The notes under the pieces: model-generated
What the model saw: only the letters and a program-made list of their open reading frames with translations
Told to the model about the DNA's origin: nothing
Database searches by the model: none
Shown here: in pieces, positions 55,361 to 64,000 of the stretch
Position numbering within the stretch: the first letter of the stretch is position 1
Layout: each line of letters starts with the position of its first letter
Translations under genes and position numbers: made by a program
Source: Lunatimonas salinarum
Lineage (GTDB): Bacteria > Bacteroidota > Bacteroidia > Cytophagales > Cyclobacteriaceae
Assembly: GCF_017811155.1 (NCBI RefSeq)
Contig: NZ_JACVCV010000014.1
Location: 62,001 to 126,000, forward strand
Direction: 5' to 3'
Length of the DNA: 64,000 bases

Positions 55361-57468
55361 AGAAGGTTTTTCAGGTCATTGGATTTTCATTTTTACTCGC
55401 TGAATGTAGCTTTTCGGCCTATTCGCAAGAGATTTTGCGGCCTGAAATAGATATGGAGGCATTTGTTGAGGAATTGTTTTCCATGCAAAAGGACGACATT
55501 GAGTATGAAGAACTTTATGAGAATCTCCTGCAATTATATTTGAATCCCATTTCGCTAAATAGCGCAAATAGTGAAGAGCTTAGTTCCATTTTGGTTCTCA
55601 GCCCACTTCAGGTAAACAGGTTTTTGGAGTATAGGAGTGAGGTAGGTCCCCTCTATTCGCTGTATGAATTGCAGGCGATACCAGACTGGGACCTGGCTAC
55701 CGTGCGTCAGGTGCTGCCTTTTGTGACCTTGGATCAATCGGGCAATAGTCGGGGTGCTCCCCTTTGGCGGCGAATCAGGAATGAGCGGGATGCCTACATG
55801 ATCTTTCGACATAGACGGATCTGGGAGACTCGGCGGGGATTTACCTCTCCAGATACCTTGAGTGGAGGCAGGTTGACTACGCGGTATATGGGCGATCCCA
55901 ACGATTTTTACCTGAGGTTCAGGGTGCAGCACGCCAATGATTTTAGCCTAGGGATCACGGCCGATAAAGATGCCGGAGAGGCCTTTTCGTGGGATCCAAA
56001 AACCAATCGCTACGCTTTCAATTTCCTTTCCTACCATTTTACCCGCTATCAATGGGGGCGTTGGAAGACGCTGACTTTAGGCGATTACCAGTTGCAGTTT
56101 GGCCAAGGTCTGGTCTTTGGAGCAGGGTTTGGGGTTGGAAAAGGTGCTGAGACGATCACCACGGTACGTAGAAGCTCCCTCGGTCTGCGCCCCTATACCT
56201 CTGCACTGGAGTTTGGTTTTTTTCGTGGGGTGGCGGCCACCTATCAGACCGGTCTTTGGGAGTGGACTGTCATGTTATCTGATTCGCCACGCGATGCCAG
56301 ATTGCAGTTTCAAGCGGACAGTTTGGATTCAGAAGAAGGCTTTTTCTCTTCTCTCCTAAGAAGCGGGTTACATCGCACGCCTTCAGAAATAGCAGCGAAA
56401 GCACAGGGAAGGGAGCAAAATGTGGGGGGTAATCTACATTACCGTAGTTTGGATCGGAATTTCCAATGGGGGTTCAATGCGCTCTATACTTCCTACAGTC
56501 AGCCATTTTTTCCCAATTCAAGGATATACAATGCATTTGAGTTTCGAGGGCGGGATAACCACGTGCAGAGTACTTACTTTTCTTACAATTATCAAAATTA
56601 CTTCTTCTTTGGGGAAGCGGCCATATCCAAAAGTGGAGGTACGGGATCTGTACTTGGGCTGATGGCCAGCCTGACCAATAAGATGGATGCGTCTTTGGTT
56701 TGGCGTAACTATGAAAGGCATTTTCATAGTTTTTATGGAAATGCATTCGGTGAAGGATCCCGCCCAATCAATGAATCAGGCATGTACTTAGGCCTTCAGT
56801 ACAGACCCAGTAGAATGTGGTCTTGGTCTTTTTATTACGATAGTTTCCGGTTTCCATGGATGCGGTTTCGGGTATACGCACCCTCGAGCGGCAGGGAGTG
56901 GCTCACTCGTCTGAGTTTCAAACCGGATCGGAATACGGTGGTTTTTATCCAATGGAGAGAAGAAGCGAAGGACCGCAATTTGCTTTCCGGGGATCAAACC
57001 GAAAACCATTACAGACTGATGCCCGGCATGAAGCGAAATGGTGTGATCAGTTTAGACAGACAGTTTAGCAGGATATGGGGAATGAAATCAAGGGTGCAGT
57101 TCAGCTCATTTGATTTTGCAGGGCGAAAAACGACGGGCTTTGCGGTGATGCAGGATGTACAGGCTTCTTGGGAAAAAGTCAGGATTAGCGGACGCTTTGC
57201 ACTCTTTGATACCGATGATTTTGATAATCGTCAATACGTGTACGAGAAAAACGTACTTTGGGCATTTTCAGCTCCCAATTATTACGGACAAGGCATAAGG
57301 TATTACCTGCTTGGACAATACCAGATCAATCGGCAATTAACCCTGTGGTGCAGGTGGGCCAGAACGGCCTATACCGACAGAAATACCATCGGCACAGGCC
57401 TTCAGGAAATTAATGGGAACACGCTTTCAGAGACCACGCTCCAGCTTAGGTATCAATTCAACCGATAA
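55357..57468 (+). CDS. Helix-hairpin-helix protein with outer-membrane barrel
   Basis: 703 residues. Signal peptide ends near FSAYSQE. Residues ~20-115 hold two or more helix-hairpin-helix motifs (NPISLNSANSEELSSILVLS, then FLEYRSEVGPLYSLYELQAI) as in ComEA-like DNA-binding proteins. The remaining ~580 residues look like an outer-membrane beta-barrel (alternating aromatic strands, C-terminal LRYQFNR). Coupled to the PorQ-like gene upstream. A role in DNA binding or uptake at the cell surface is conceivable but not shown. Confidence 0.7.
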   Translation: MKKVFQVIGFSFLLAECSFSAYSQEILRPEIDMEAFVEELFSMQKDDIEYEELYENLLQLYLNPISLNSANSEELSSILVLSPLQVNRFLEYRSEVGPLYSLYELQAIPDWDLATVRQVLPFVTLDQSGNSRGAPLWRRIRNERDAYMIFRHRRIWETRRGFTSPDTLSGGRLTTRYMGDPNDFYLRFRVQHANDFSLGITADKDAGEAFSWDPKTNRYAFNFLSYHFTRYQWGRWKTLTLGDYQLQFGQGLVFGAGFGVGKGAETITTVRRSSLGLRPYTSALEFGFFRGVAATYQTGLWEWTVMLSDSPRDARLQFQADSLDSEEGFFSSLLRSGLHRTPSEIAAKAQGREQNVGGNLHYRSLDRNFQWGFNALYTSYSQPFFPNSRIYNAFEFRGRDNHVQSTYFSYNYQNYFFFGEAAISKSGGTGSVLGLMASLTNKMDASLVWRNYERHFHSFYGNAFGEGSRPINESGMYLGLQYRPSRMWSWSFYYDSFRFPWMRFRVYAPSSGREWLTRLSFKPDRNTVVFIQWREEAKDRNLLSGDQTENHYRLMPGMKRNGVISLDRQFSRIWGMKSRVQFSSFDFAGRKTTGFAVMQDVQASWEKVRISGRFALFDTDDFDNRQYVYEKNVLWAFSAPNYYGQGIRYYLLGQYQINRQLTLWCRWARTAYTDRNTIGTGLQEINGNTLSETTLQLRYQFNR

Positions 57469-57600
57469 AAGCCGAACCTAACTAGGATCTCCTGTGGTGC
57501 TATGATTACCTGCGTTACATAATACCAACCCTGCCAGTTGGGCGAAAAATTGGCAGTGATTTGGAAATAATGGAGTGTGCGGAAGGTGTTCGGCCTTTGT

Positions 57601-58032
57601 TTAAGAAGGATTGTTTCCGGATTTCAGTAAGTCTCTGATTTCCTCCAGCAAGACTTCCGTTTTGTTTACAGTTGGAGGCGGGGGTGTGGAGGCTTTTTCT
57701 TCCTTACGCTTGAGGTTATTGATCAGTTTTACGATCATAAATATTGCAAACGCGATGATCGTGAAATCAATGACGACCTGAATGAAGGCTCCATAGCCCA
57801 TGGTCACAGCCGCAATAGCCTCTCCATCAGATCCAACGCTTGCTTCTTTGAGTACAATGGCCAGGTCAGAAAAATCTACACCGCCCACCAAAAGCCCAAT
57901 GGGGGGCATGATGATGTCATTCACTAAGGAAGTGACGATTTTTCCGAAGGCTCCGCCGATTATAACGGCAACGGCCAGGTCAACCACATTGCCACGTACG
58001 GCAAAATCTCTGAATTCTTTTAAAAGGCTCAT
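57601..58032 (-). CDS. mscL: Large-conductance mechanosensitive channel
   Basis: 143 residues from ATG 58032 (upstream in-frame codons lie outside the family). Helix S1/TM1 [20 protein letters not shown] with GGAFGKIV, then [12 protein letters not shown] and a second membrane helix. Opens under osmotic downshock in the inner membrane. Divergent from ptrB. Confidence 0.97.
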   Translation of the reverse strand: MSLLKEFRDFAVRGNVVDLAVAVIIGGAFGKIVTSLVNDIIMPPIGLLVGGVDFSDLAIVLKEASVGSDGEAIAAVTMGYGAFIQVVIDFTIIAFAIFMIVKLINNLKRKEEKASTPPPPTVNKTEVLLEEIRDLLKSGNNPS

Positions 58033-58169
58033 AATTTGTGGATTTTGGATCCATTGCTGGGAAAGAAAGGATTGTTTTGTCAACAATATAGTAAAATCTA
58101 ACTTTTGTTCGAGAGAATGGTTGAAAATTTAATTTCTTTGTGACTAGAAAAACAAAACGACAGAACGTG

Positions 58170-60227
58170 ATGATTAAGCTAATCCGCCAAAACCCTCCCG
58201 TAGCAAGCAAGCGTAAAATGGCACTTGAAGCGCATGAACGGGTACGTTTGGATTACTATTATTGGATGAATAATCGGGAGAGTCCAGAGGTGATCGATTA
58301 CTTAAATGCAGAAAATGACTACCTAAAGGCTGTGATGGCACCTACGGAAGCATTGCAACGTCAGCTGTTTGACGAGATGAAAGGGAGGATTAAGGAAGAT
58401 GATGAGTCCGTGCCCTATTTTAAAAACGGGTATTTTTATTACAACCGATACGAAATAGGATCGGAATACCCCATTTATTGCCGAAAATTGGGTAACCTTA
58501 CCGCAAGGGAGGAAATCATGCTAGATGTGAACGAGCTGGGGAAAGACTTTGCTTACTATCATGTGGGGAGTTTGGGTGTCTCTCAAGATCAGCGGTTGCT
58601 CTGTTATTCCTACGATGCCATAGGAAGGCGGATTTATAATCTGGCATTTAAGCATTTAACGCATAAGGAGACGCTGCGTGATCAATTGACCGATGTTACG
58701 GGAAATTTTTCGTGGGCTAACGACAGTCAGACCATTTTTTATGCGAAGCAAGACCCGGAGACCCTTCGGTCTCATCGCATCTATAAGCATCGACTGGGCA
58801 CTTCTCAGGAAGATGACGTATTGGTATATGAGGAGGTTGATGATGCCTTTACGTGCTTTGTGCGTAAATCAAAATCACAACAGTATTTATATATCGTATC
58901 ACAAAGTACCGTATCTACCGAATACCGAGTGCTGCCGGCAGATCAACCGGATGGAGAATGGAAGTTGGTTCAGCTCAGGGAGAGGGATTTGGAATACGAA
59001 CTGGAACATGTGGAGGGATATTTTTATATACTCACCAATGCCTTCGGGGCCAAAAATTTTCAATTGATGCGAGCGCCTGTTGAAGACTGCTCTAAATCTT
59101 TTTGGGAGGAGTTTATCCCCCACCGGGAAAATGTGCTCTTGGAAGGGATGGAGGTTTTTAAAAACCATTTAGTACTAGAGGAGCGTTTTTTTGGATTGGG
59201 AAGATTGCAGATTCGGTCTTGGGATGGGCTGCAAAAGCACTATATCAAAATGGATGAGCCAGTGTACACGGTATGGGTGGGGCAGAATGCAGAATATTAT
59301 ACCAACATACTTCGGTTTGGATACAACTCGTTATGCACACCGAGCTCCATATTCGATTATGACATGGATACAAGATCCAAAATACTGATGAAGCAACAGG
59401 AAGTTGTCGGCGGGTATGATGCAAAGGACTATCTTTCAGAGCGTTGCTGGGGTAATGCCCCTGACGGAACAGAAATCCCTATCTCATTAGTGTATAAAAA
59501 AGAACTCTTTCGGAAAGACGGTTCGAATCCCTTGTTGCTTTATGCGTATGGTTCCTATGGATACAGCACTGACCCAACATTCAGCAGCAATCGCCTGAGT
59601 TTGCTTGATAGGGGTTTCGTGTATGCAATCGCACATGTCCGAGGTGGGCAGGAAATGGGCCGTTACTGGTACGAGGATGGGAAAATGCTGAGGAAGAAAA
59701 ATACCTTCAGTGATTTTATAACCTGTGCGGAGTATTTGACAAGGGAGAAATACACTGATACCAGTCGTTTGTTTGCCATGGGAGGCAGTGCGGGGGGACT
59801 GTTGATGGGTGTTGTTATAAATGAGAGACCTGATCTTTTCAAGGGAGTGGTGGCTGCTGTTCCTTTTGTGGATGTGGTGACCACCATGTTGGATGAGTCT
59901 ATCCCGCTAACTACAGGGGAATTTGATGAGTGGGGAAATCCGAAGGAGAAAACCTACTACGACTACATGCTTTCCTATTCTCCTTACGATAACGTCACTA
60001 AGCAAGCCTATCCAAACTTATTGGTTATTTCGGGTCTTCACGATAGTCAAGTCCAGTATTGGGAACCGACCAAATGGGTAGCTAAATTAAGGGAATACAA
60101 GACAGATGAGAATTTTCTGTTGCTTTATACGAATATGGTTGCCGGTCATGGGGGAGCGTCCGGACGCTTCAGGGCACTGAAAGAGTTGGCTATGGAATAC
60201 GCGTTTTTAATCAGCCTCGTGGAATAA
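58170..60227 (+). CDS. ptrB: Oligopeptidase B (S9 family)
   Basis: 685 residues from ATG 58170 (a GTG at 58140 is an alternative). N-terminal beta-propeller, C-terminal alpha/beta hydrolase. Catalytic Ser in AMGGSAGGLLMG (~544), Asp in SGLHDSQVQYWEP, His in AGHGGASGRF. Cleaves small peptides after basic residues. No signal peptide, so cytosolic. Confidence 0.95.
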   Translation: MIKLIRQNPPVASKRKMALEAHERVRLDYYYWMNNRESPEVIDYLNAENDYLKAVMAPTEALQRQLFDEMKGRIKEDDESVPYFKNGYFYYNRYEIGSEYPIYCRKLGNLTAREEIMLDVNELGKDFAYYHVGSLGVSQDQRLLCYSYDAIGRRIYNLAFKHLTHKETLRDQLTDVTGNFSWANDSQTIFYAKQDPETLRSHRIYKHRLGTSQEDDVLVYEEVDDAFTCFVRKSKSQQYLYIVSQSTVSTEYRVLPADQPDGEWKLVQLRERDLEYELEHVEGYFYILTNAFGAKNFQLMRAPVEDCSKSFWEEFIPHRENVLLEGMEVFKNHLVLEERFFGLGRLQIRSWDGLQKHYIKMDEPVYTVWVGQNAEYYTNILRFGYNSLCTPSSIFDYDMDTRSKILMKQQEVVGGYDAKDYLSERCWGNAPDGTEIPISLVYKKELFRKDGSNPLLLYAYGSYGYSTDPTFSSNRLSLLDRGFVYAIAHVRGGQEMGRYWYEDGKMLRKKNTFSDFITCAEYLTREKYTDTSRLFAMGGSAGGLLMGVVINERPDLFKGVVAAVPFVDVVTTMLDESIPLTTGEFDEWGNPKEKTYYDYMLSYSPYDNVTKQAYPNLLVISGLHDSQVQYWEPTKWVAKLREYKTDENFLLLYTNMVAGHGGASGRFRALKELAMEYAFLISLVE

Positions 60228-60246
60228 GGAAATTGAAGACAAACAC

Positions 60247-60288
60247 CCCCTATAGTGCTGTTTTTTCAGTAGTTGTGGGGGTCATTTT
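60247..60288. terminator. Possible terminator between ptrB and FG-GAP gene
   Basis: ACCCCC / GGGGGT pairing around a larger loop that itself contains CTG-AAAAAA-CAG on the minus strand, followed by CATTTTTG on the plus side. It sits between convergent stops. Confidence 0.45.
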
Positions 60289-61796
60289 TGATTTTCTAAA
60301 ATCAATGCGCTGGGGATTTCATTAATCCCTTGCATGAGTAATTTGCTGTATTCGAGCGTATTGTGAACGTATGCTCCCAAAACAATGTCCGGATCACCGT
60401 CGCCGTCCAAGTCGCCCACATCCATGGTCAGCCATTTTCCACCGGCAGCCTCTGGAATGAATCGGGGGAAAAATTTCAAACCTCCTGAATTCTCAAATAA
60501 TAAAAATTGATGCGCAGGCTGGGTAAGCTCATCGTAAAAGGCTATGGTCGCCAGGTCTAAATCTCCATCGCTATCTACATCTACCGCCATGACCTTCGCG
60601 GCGCCATATTGTGGATAGAACCAAGCCTCTCTAAATTTTCCGTTTCCCTCGTTTTCGTAGATTCGGTAACCGTGATAAGGTTTCTTAATCGAAGAGTAAT
60701 CCCAATTGTCCCCATTGCTTACAAGCAAATCCAACCGACCGTCGTCATTGAAGTCATGCAGTTCAAAATAGCTGGTGCCCATCACAGGAGAAAACCGCAA
60801 CAAGACCTTCTCTTCATCAAATACGCCATTCCCTTTATTGTAAAAGACAGATATGCGCTCGTCACCTTGGCAAAATAACGCAATAAGATCCTGCATTCCA
60901 TCCTTGTTTAGATCCGTTACTACCACTTTTCGAGCGCCGGCACCGCCAAGGACAACCGGCACCGCCCGAAAGTCACCATTCGGGTAGATCAAAAGATTTC
61001 CGCTATGGTGGCCGTAGCTGCATAGGATAAAATCGGGTATACCATCTTTATTGAGATCCTCCCAAGCACCGTATACAGGTCTGGCCAATTTTACAAGAAC
61101 CTGATTCCACGTGCCGGCATTCAAATCCATCTCATAAAGGGACCCCTGTGGCAGATCGCTTGGACTGATGGACCCGATGCTGAGAAAATGGTATTGGTTT
61201 TCGGCCTTACGCACAAATTGGACCACCGGACTAGCTGGTGCGGGAAGCGTAAAAAGCTCATCGTTCTGATCTTTTACAAAGAGTTGAGGAGAAGATGCTT
61301 CCCCAATCACAAGTTCTCTCCGCTCTTCATTTATGGCAATCAAGGTTGTTTTTGGGCTTTTTATTCCGTCTATAAATAACATCTTAGGTTTGAAACCGAT
61401 CAGCGATCCTGGAATAGGCTTTGGCTGGTGCAGAGGCAATTGCGTAGGGGCTTCCGATTCATAGAAATTTGAGATAGCTTGAAAATCCGAACGACTAACT
61501 AGGCTAGTGGCTGGGTACACTCCAAGCTCTTTTAGAATGGCGATTTCTTCTTTCGTTTTTTCCTCCCAAATACCGAGGCTGTCTTGCGCGTCCCGAAAAC
61601 CCATCAAAGCTGCCATTTGTGGAAGTACCTGCTTTTTCCACACTTCCTTGGGCAGTATTTCTGGTGAGGGATAAGCATGGCATACGCTGCAATAGCTCTT
61701 CGCCAAAACACCCCCATCCACCTGCTGCCCGAATACCCTGTCACTGAGGAAGAGCACCGAAAATACGATATAGCCAAGGTTGACCAACCTAGGCAT
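60282..61796 (-). CDS. Secreted FG-GAP/VCBS repeat protein with haem-binding CXXCH
   Basis: 504 residues from ATG 61796 (MPRLVNLGYIVFSVLFL), where the signal peptide begins. After the signal (ends ~FGQQ) comes CSVCH at 36-40, a single c-type haem motif. The rest carries at least five FG-GAP/EF-hand-like calcium loops: DLNKDGIPD, DLNKDGMQD, DFNDDGRLD, DVDSDGDLD and DLDGDGDPD, suggesting a beta-propeller. So it looks like a periplasmic or surface cytochrome-propeller fusion. Function unknown. It follows the acyltransferase gene on the same strand by 58 bases. Confidence 0.85.
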   Translation of the reverse strand: MPRLVNLGYIVFSVLFLSDRVFGQQVDGGVLAKSYCSVCHAYPSPEILPKEVWKKQVLPQMAALMGFRDAQDSLGIWEEKTKEEIAILKELGVYPATSLVSRSDFQAISNFYESEAPTQLPLHQPKPIPGSLIGFKPKMLFIDGIKSPKTTLIAINEERRELVIGEASSPQLFVKDQNDELFTLPAPASPVVQFVRKAENQYHFLSIGSISPSDLPQGSLYEMDLNAGTWNQVLVKLARPVYGAWEDLNKDGIPDFILCSYGHHSGNLLIYPNGDFRAVPVVLGGAGARKVVVTDLNKDGMQDLIALFCQGDERISVFYNKGNGVFDEEKVLLRFSPVMGTSYFELHDFNDDGRLDLLVSNGDNWDYSSIKKPYHGYRIYENEGNGKFREAWFYPQYGAAKVMAVDVDSDGDLDLATIAFYDELTQPAHQFLLFENSGGLKFFPRFIPEAAGGKWLTMDVGDLDGDGDPDIVLGAYVHNTLEYSKLLMQGINEIPSALILENQK

Positions 61797-61854
61797 TGAT
61801 GATAAATTTCCTACACTATATGACTCCAATGGAAGGAAACTTTGAGGTGTTAGA

Positions 61855-62460
61855 TCATCCGACCCGTAATTTGGTAGACTGTAGCCTATTTCCAATCCAG
61901 GTGCTGTAGTCTGGTACATCTTGATGTACAATGGCTCCGGCACCAATGGAACACCAAGCGCCAACCTTGATTCCTGGCAAGATGATGGCATTTGCTCCGA
62001 TTAGTGTTCCCTCGCCGATTTGGATGCCTCCACAAAGGGTGGCCTGAGGCGCAATGTGTACATAGTCATTCACGATGCAATCATGGTCTATCGATGCCCC
62101 CGTGTTTACGATCACTTGATCACCCAATTCGCACCCTACCTTTACGATTGCCCCTTCCATCACCACACAGCCCACACCCAAGTCAGCCCGTTTTGAGAAA
62201 ATTGCAGAATCGTGTATGATAGTAGCAAACTTGACCCGGTGGGTCAAGCGTTCACTGATTGTTTTTCGAATATCGTTATCCCCTATCGCAATAAATAAGT
62301 CACTGTTAAAAACAAAATTATCCGGAAGGCTACCGGTTACAGGGTAACCCAATAGCTCGGTTTTTGCCGGATCGTCATCAAAAATGCCGTGAATTTTTTC
62401 ATACGAATCAATAATGTCAATAATCACCCTCCCATGTCCCGAAGCTCCGTATATATACAT
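61855..62460 (-). CDS. PglD/NeuD-like sugar O-acyltransferase
   Basis: 201 residues. N-terminal nucleotide-sugar-binding domain (YIYGASGHGRVIIDII) and C-terminal left-handed beta-helix of hexapeptide repeats (VNTGASIDHDCIVNDYVHI, GEGTLIGANAIILPGI). Catalytic His in SIDHDC. It acetylates a sugar nucleotide, usually in polysaccharide or glycan synthesis. Probably the edge of such a cluster, together with the cupin gene to the right. Confidence 0.93.
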   Translation of the reverse strand: MYIYGASGHGRVIIDIIDSYEKIHGIFDDDPAKTELLGYPVTGSLPDNFVFNSDLFIAIGDNDIRKTISERLTHRVKFATIIHDSAIFSKRADLGVGCVVMEGAIVKVGCELGDQVIVNTGASIDHDCIVNDYVHIAPQATLCGGIQIGEGTLIGANAIILPGIKVGAWCSIGAGAIVHQDVPDYSTWIGNRLQSTKLRVG

Positions 62461-62996
62461 TATATTCTGCAGGTTTAGTTTCGTGTCCCAATTATTGGAA
62501 ATCTACGTATAAAAACTTCAAAATTCAAGAAGAGTTATATTTTCCCTTTACTCAGGATGCATCGTTTGTCGAAGTATCTAAGTAATGTCAACAGATAAAT
62601 GCATAAAAAAGCCGTTGTAAAATTCTATTCTGTATTTTGTAGGGAAATTCGGTGGATTAATTTTTTTTTTTGTTTCGGTATTTTACGGAGGTTTTCATTT
62701 GCCGGTGATTGTTTTCCAGCATTGACACCCCTTTCTCTTCTATCAGGATAACGGCCGTTTGGCAGACCGTCTCGATTTTATCCATCCATGCAAATGAGGC
62801 CAGATAGAATAAGGCCAGATTCCCCTTTAGGAAAATTGGAATAGAACGAACGCATCATAAGAAGTACGTTACATACAACTTGGTTTCCACGATGCCTACT
62901 GACACAAATGACAATTATAGGCAAAAGCAATCCCTCCCTCTTGCGGAAAGAGGGTTTGTTGTCTGATAAATGGTCGGTAGCGAAAAGAATCCTTTT
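62461..62996. other. Intergenic region with a possible gene remnant
   Basis: 536 bases. No intact gene is recognised. On the minus strand at 62657-62854 an open stretch of ~62 codons reads like protein (IPIFLKGNLALFYLASF, then MDKIETVCQTAVILIEEKG) and ends at a TAA after a lysine run; there is no good start, so it may be a relic or chance. A 7-bp hairpin CCCTCTT/AAGAGGG lies at 62936-62954 after the cupin gene and may terminate it. Confidence 0.35.
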
Positions 62997-63437
62997 TTAA
63001 AAAAAGCTCTCTACGTACCAATACTCTGGGGAAAACTTGTAGCTGTCTTCCAATGATTCCTCCAACGTTTTGTCAGAGCATACCAACACAGAACCGGACT
63101 CTGTGATACACTTCATCCCGGTAAGGTAACCTCCCGGTACGTACAGGGTGTCGCCATTGCTGGAAAGAACGTATTCAGTCACTGGTAGATCAAATGATGG
63201 TTCCGACCAGTCATCAGGCTCCACCAAAAGGATCTTTACCAATCCATTCACCACGGTAAACAATTTCCCTTCATTTCTGTGTCCGTGCCATCCCCTCATC
63301 CCAGTAGGTTCTATAACATAAAAACGTTTTATGTCAAACCCCAGTTGTGGGAGGTTATTATTGTAGATGAGACTGCCTCTCCCATCTGCATGAATACCCC
63401 CTGCGATCAAAATTGGTTCCTCCTTCATCGTATCCAT
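62997..63437 (-). CDS. Cupin sugar-epimerase-like protein (WxcM/RmlC type)
   Basis: 146 residues (ATG at 63437; a second ATG three codons later). Single cupin domain: ADGRGSLIYNN, then the active-site-like MRGWHGHRNEGKLF (two His) and GDTLYVPGGYLTG. Resembles dTDP-sugar 3,4-ketoisomerases and 3,5-epimerases used in unusual deoxysugar synthesis. The precise reaction is not determined. With the acyltransferase it suggests a surface-polysaccharide locus. Confidence 0.8.
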   Translation of the reverse strand: MDTMKEEPILIAGGIHADGRGSLIYNNNLPQLGFDIKRFYVIEPTGMRGWHGHRNEGKLFTVVNGLVKILLVEPDDWSEPSFDLPVTEYVLSSNGDTLYVPGGYLTGMKCITESGSVLVCSDKTLEESLEDSYKFSPEYWYVESFF

Positions 63438-63738
63438 CTACTAAGCTGTTATAATTTTTGCTAATATTACGTATTTTCCAACCACATATACAAAGATCAA
63501 ACCAGAAATTATTGCAAAAAAAGGAAAAACTAATGAAATTTCATCAGATTGGGCGTAATAATCAGTCTCTGGATCGAGATGATCTCCAAAACGGCTATGG
63601 AGGCGGGGTGGTTATCCGCTGACATTCCTGGTATCCACTGAGCGAGTCAGCATTTTGTGAAGGGAGAATTTCATTGAAATCTACCTCGAAACCGATCTTT
63701 GGTTATGCGGGGTTAACCGCTACCTAAAAATACGGTAA
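63438..63738. other. Intergenic region, no feature seen
   Basis: 301 bases with no recognised gene or signal. It may hold decayed upstream parts of the ATPase relic that follows, but no matching segment is visible. Confidence 0.4.

Positions 63739-64000
<262 letters not shown>

Noticed and set aside
59521-59532. tRNA-like GTTCGAATCCC
   Set aside because: It lies inside the oligopeptidase B reading frame and no acceptor or anticodon stem pairs around it.

Overview
The window is a contiguous piece of a Bacteroidetes chromosome, most likely order Cytophagales and near family Cyclobacteriaceae (inference). The evidence is a SusC/SusD pair, a type IX secretion plug protein, a PorV/PorQ-like outer-membrane protein, a DUF3276 (PUR-fold) protein, an IPExxxVDY-family protein, menaquinone genes, several TTG/GTG starts, and promoters of the Bacteroidetes type (TTG, about 19 bases, TAnnTTTG). 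No rRNA, tRNA, insertion sequence or CRISPR array was found.

Layout. 0-9 kb holds housekeeping genes: a DUF389 membrane protein, an OsmC-type peroxidase, a membrane pyrophosphatase, a secreted amidase, a solo HPt protein and Tex. 9-19 kb is an accessory nutrient locus: an AT-rich leader, SusC, SusD, a small lipoprotein, two Tat-exported PLP aminotransferases and an AEC transporter between them. 19-21.4 kb holds a small unknown protein co-transcribed with a LexA-like XRE/S24 repressor under a palindromic promoter, then an orphan 257-residue protein. 21.5-30 kb carries a 2OG-Fe(II) oxygenase, a DUF2141 protein, divergent MenE/MenB, an OprP/OprO-type porin, aconitase and a divergent acyl-CoA reductase/ferredoxin pair. 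30-41.5 kb is core: DUF3276, AI-2E-type permease, YchF, a stand-alone Cas6, the T9SS plug, an ABC-F ATPase, TypA, PfkA and MiaA. 41.5-47 kb holds a response-regulator/HPt operon that runs into an MBL hydrolase and an RqcH-like NFACT protein, then pyruvate kinase. 47-53 kb is acpP-fabF-rnc-nadE-lgt with yidD opposite. 53-60 kb holds outer-membrane proteins (Omp85-like, PorQ-like, HhH plus barrel), MscL and oligopeptidase B. 60-64 kb holds a haem-binding FG-GAP protein, a PglD-like acyltransferase and a cupin sugar-epimerase-like protein (probably the edge of a surface-polysaccharide locus), and ends in a decayed AAA ATPase (DUF4143) gene.

How the parts may work together. SusC/SusD would bring a ligand across the outer membrane, the Tat-exported aminotransferases could act on an amine or amino acid in the periplasm, and the AEC permease could move the product across the inner membrane; this is inference from gene order only. 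The most unusual items are that locus, the autoregulated LexA-like pair, the Cas6 gene with no CRISPR nearby, the RqcH-like protein with Glu-Arg in place of Asp-Arg, the PorQ-like/HhH-barrel operon, and the CXXCH/FG-GAP fusion.
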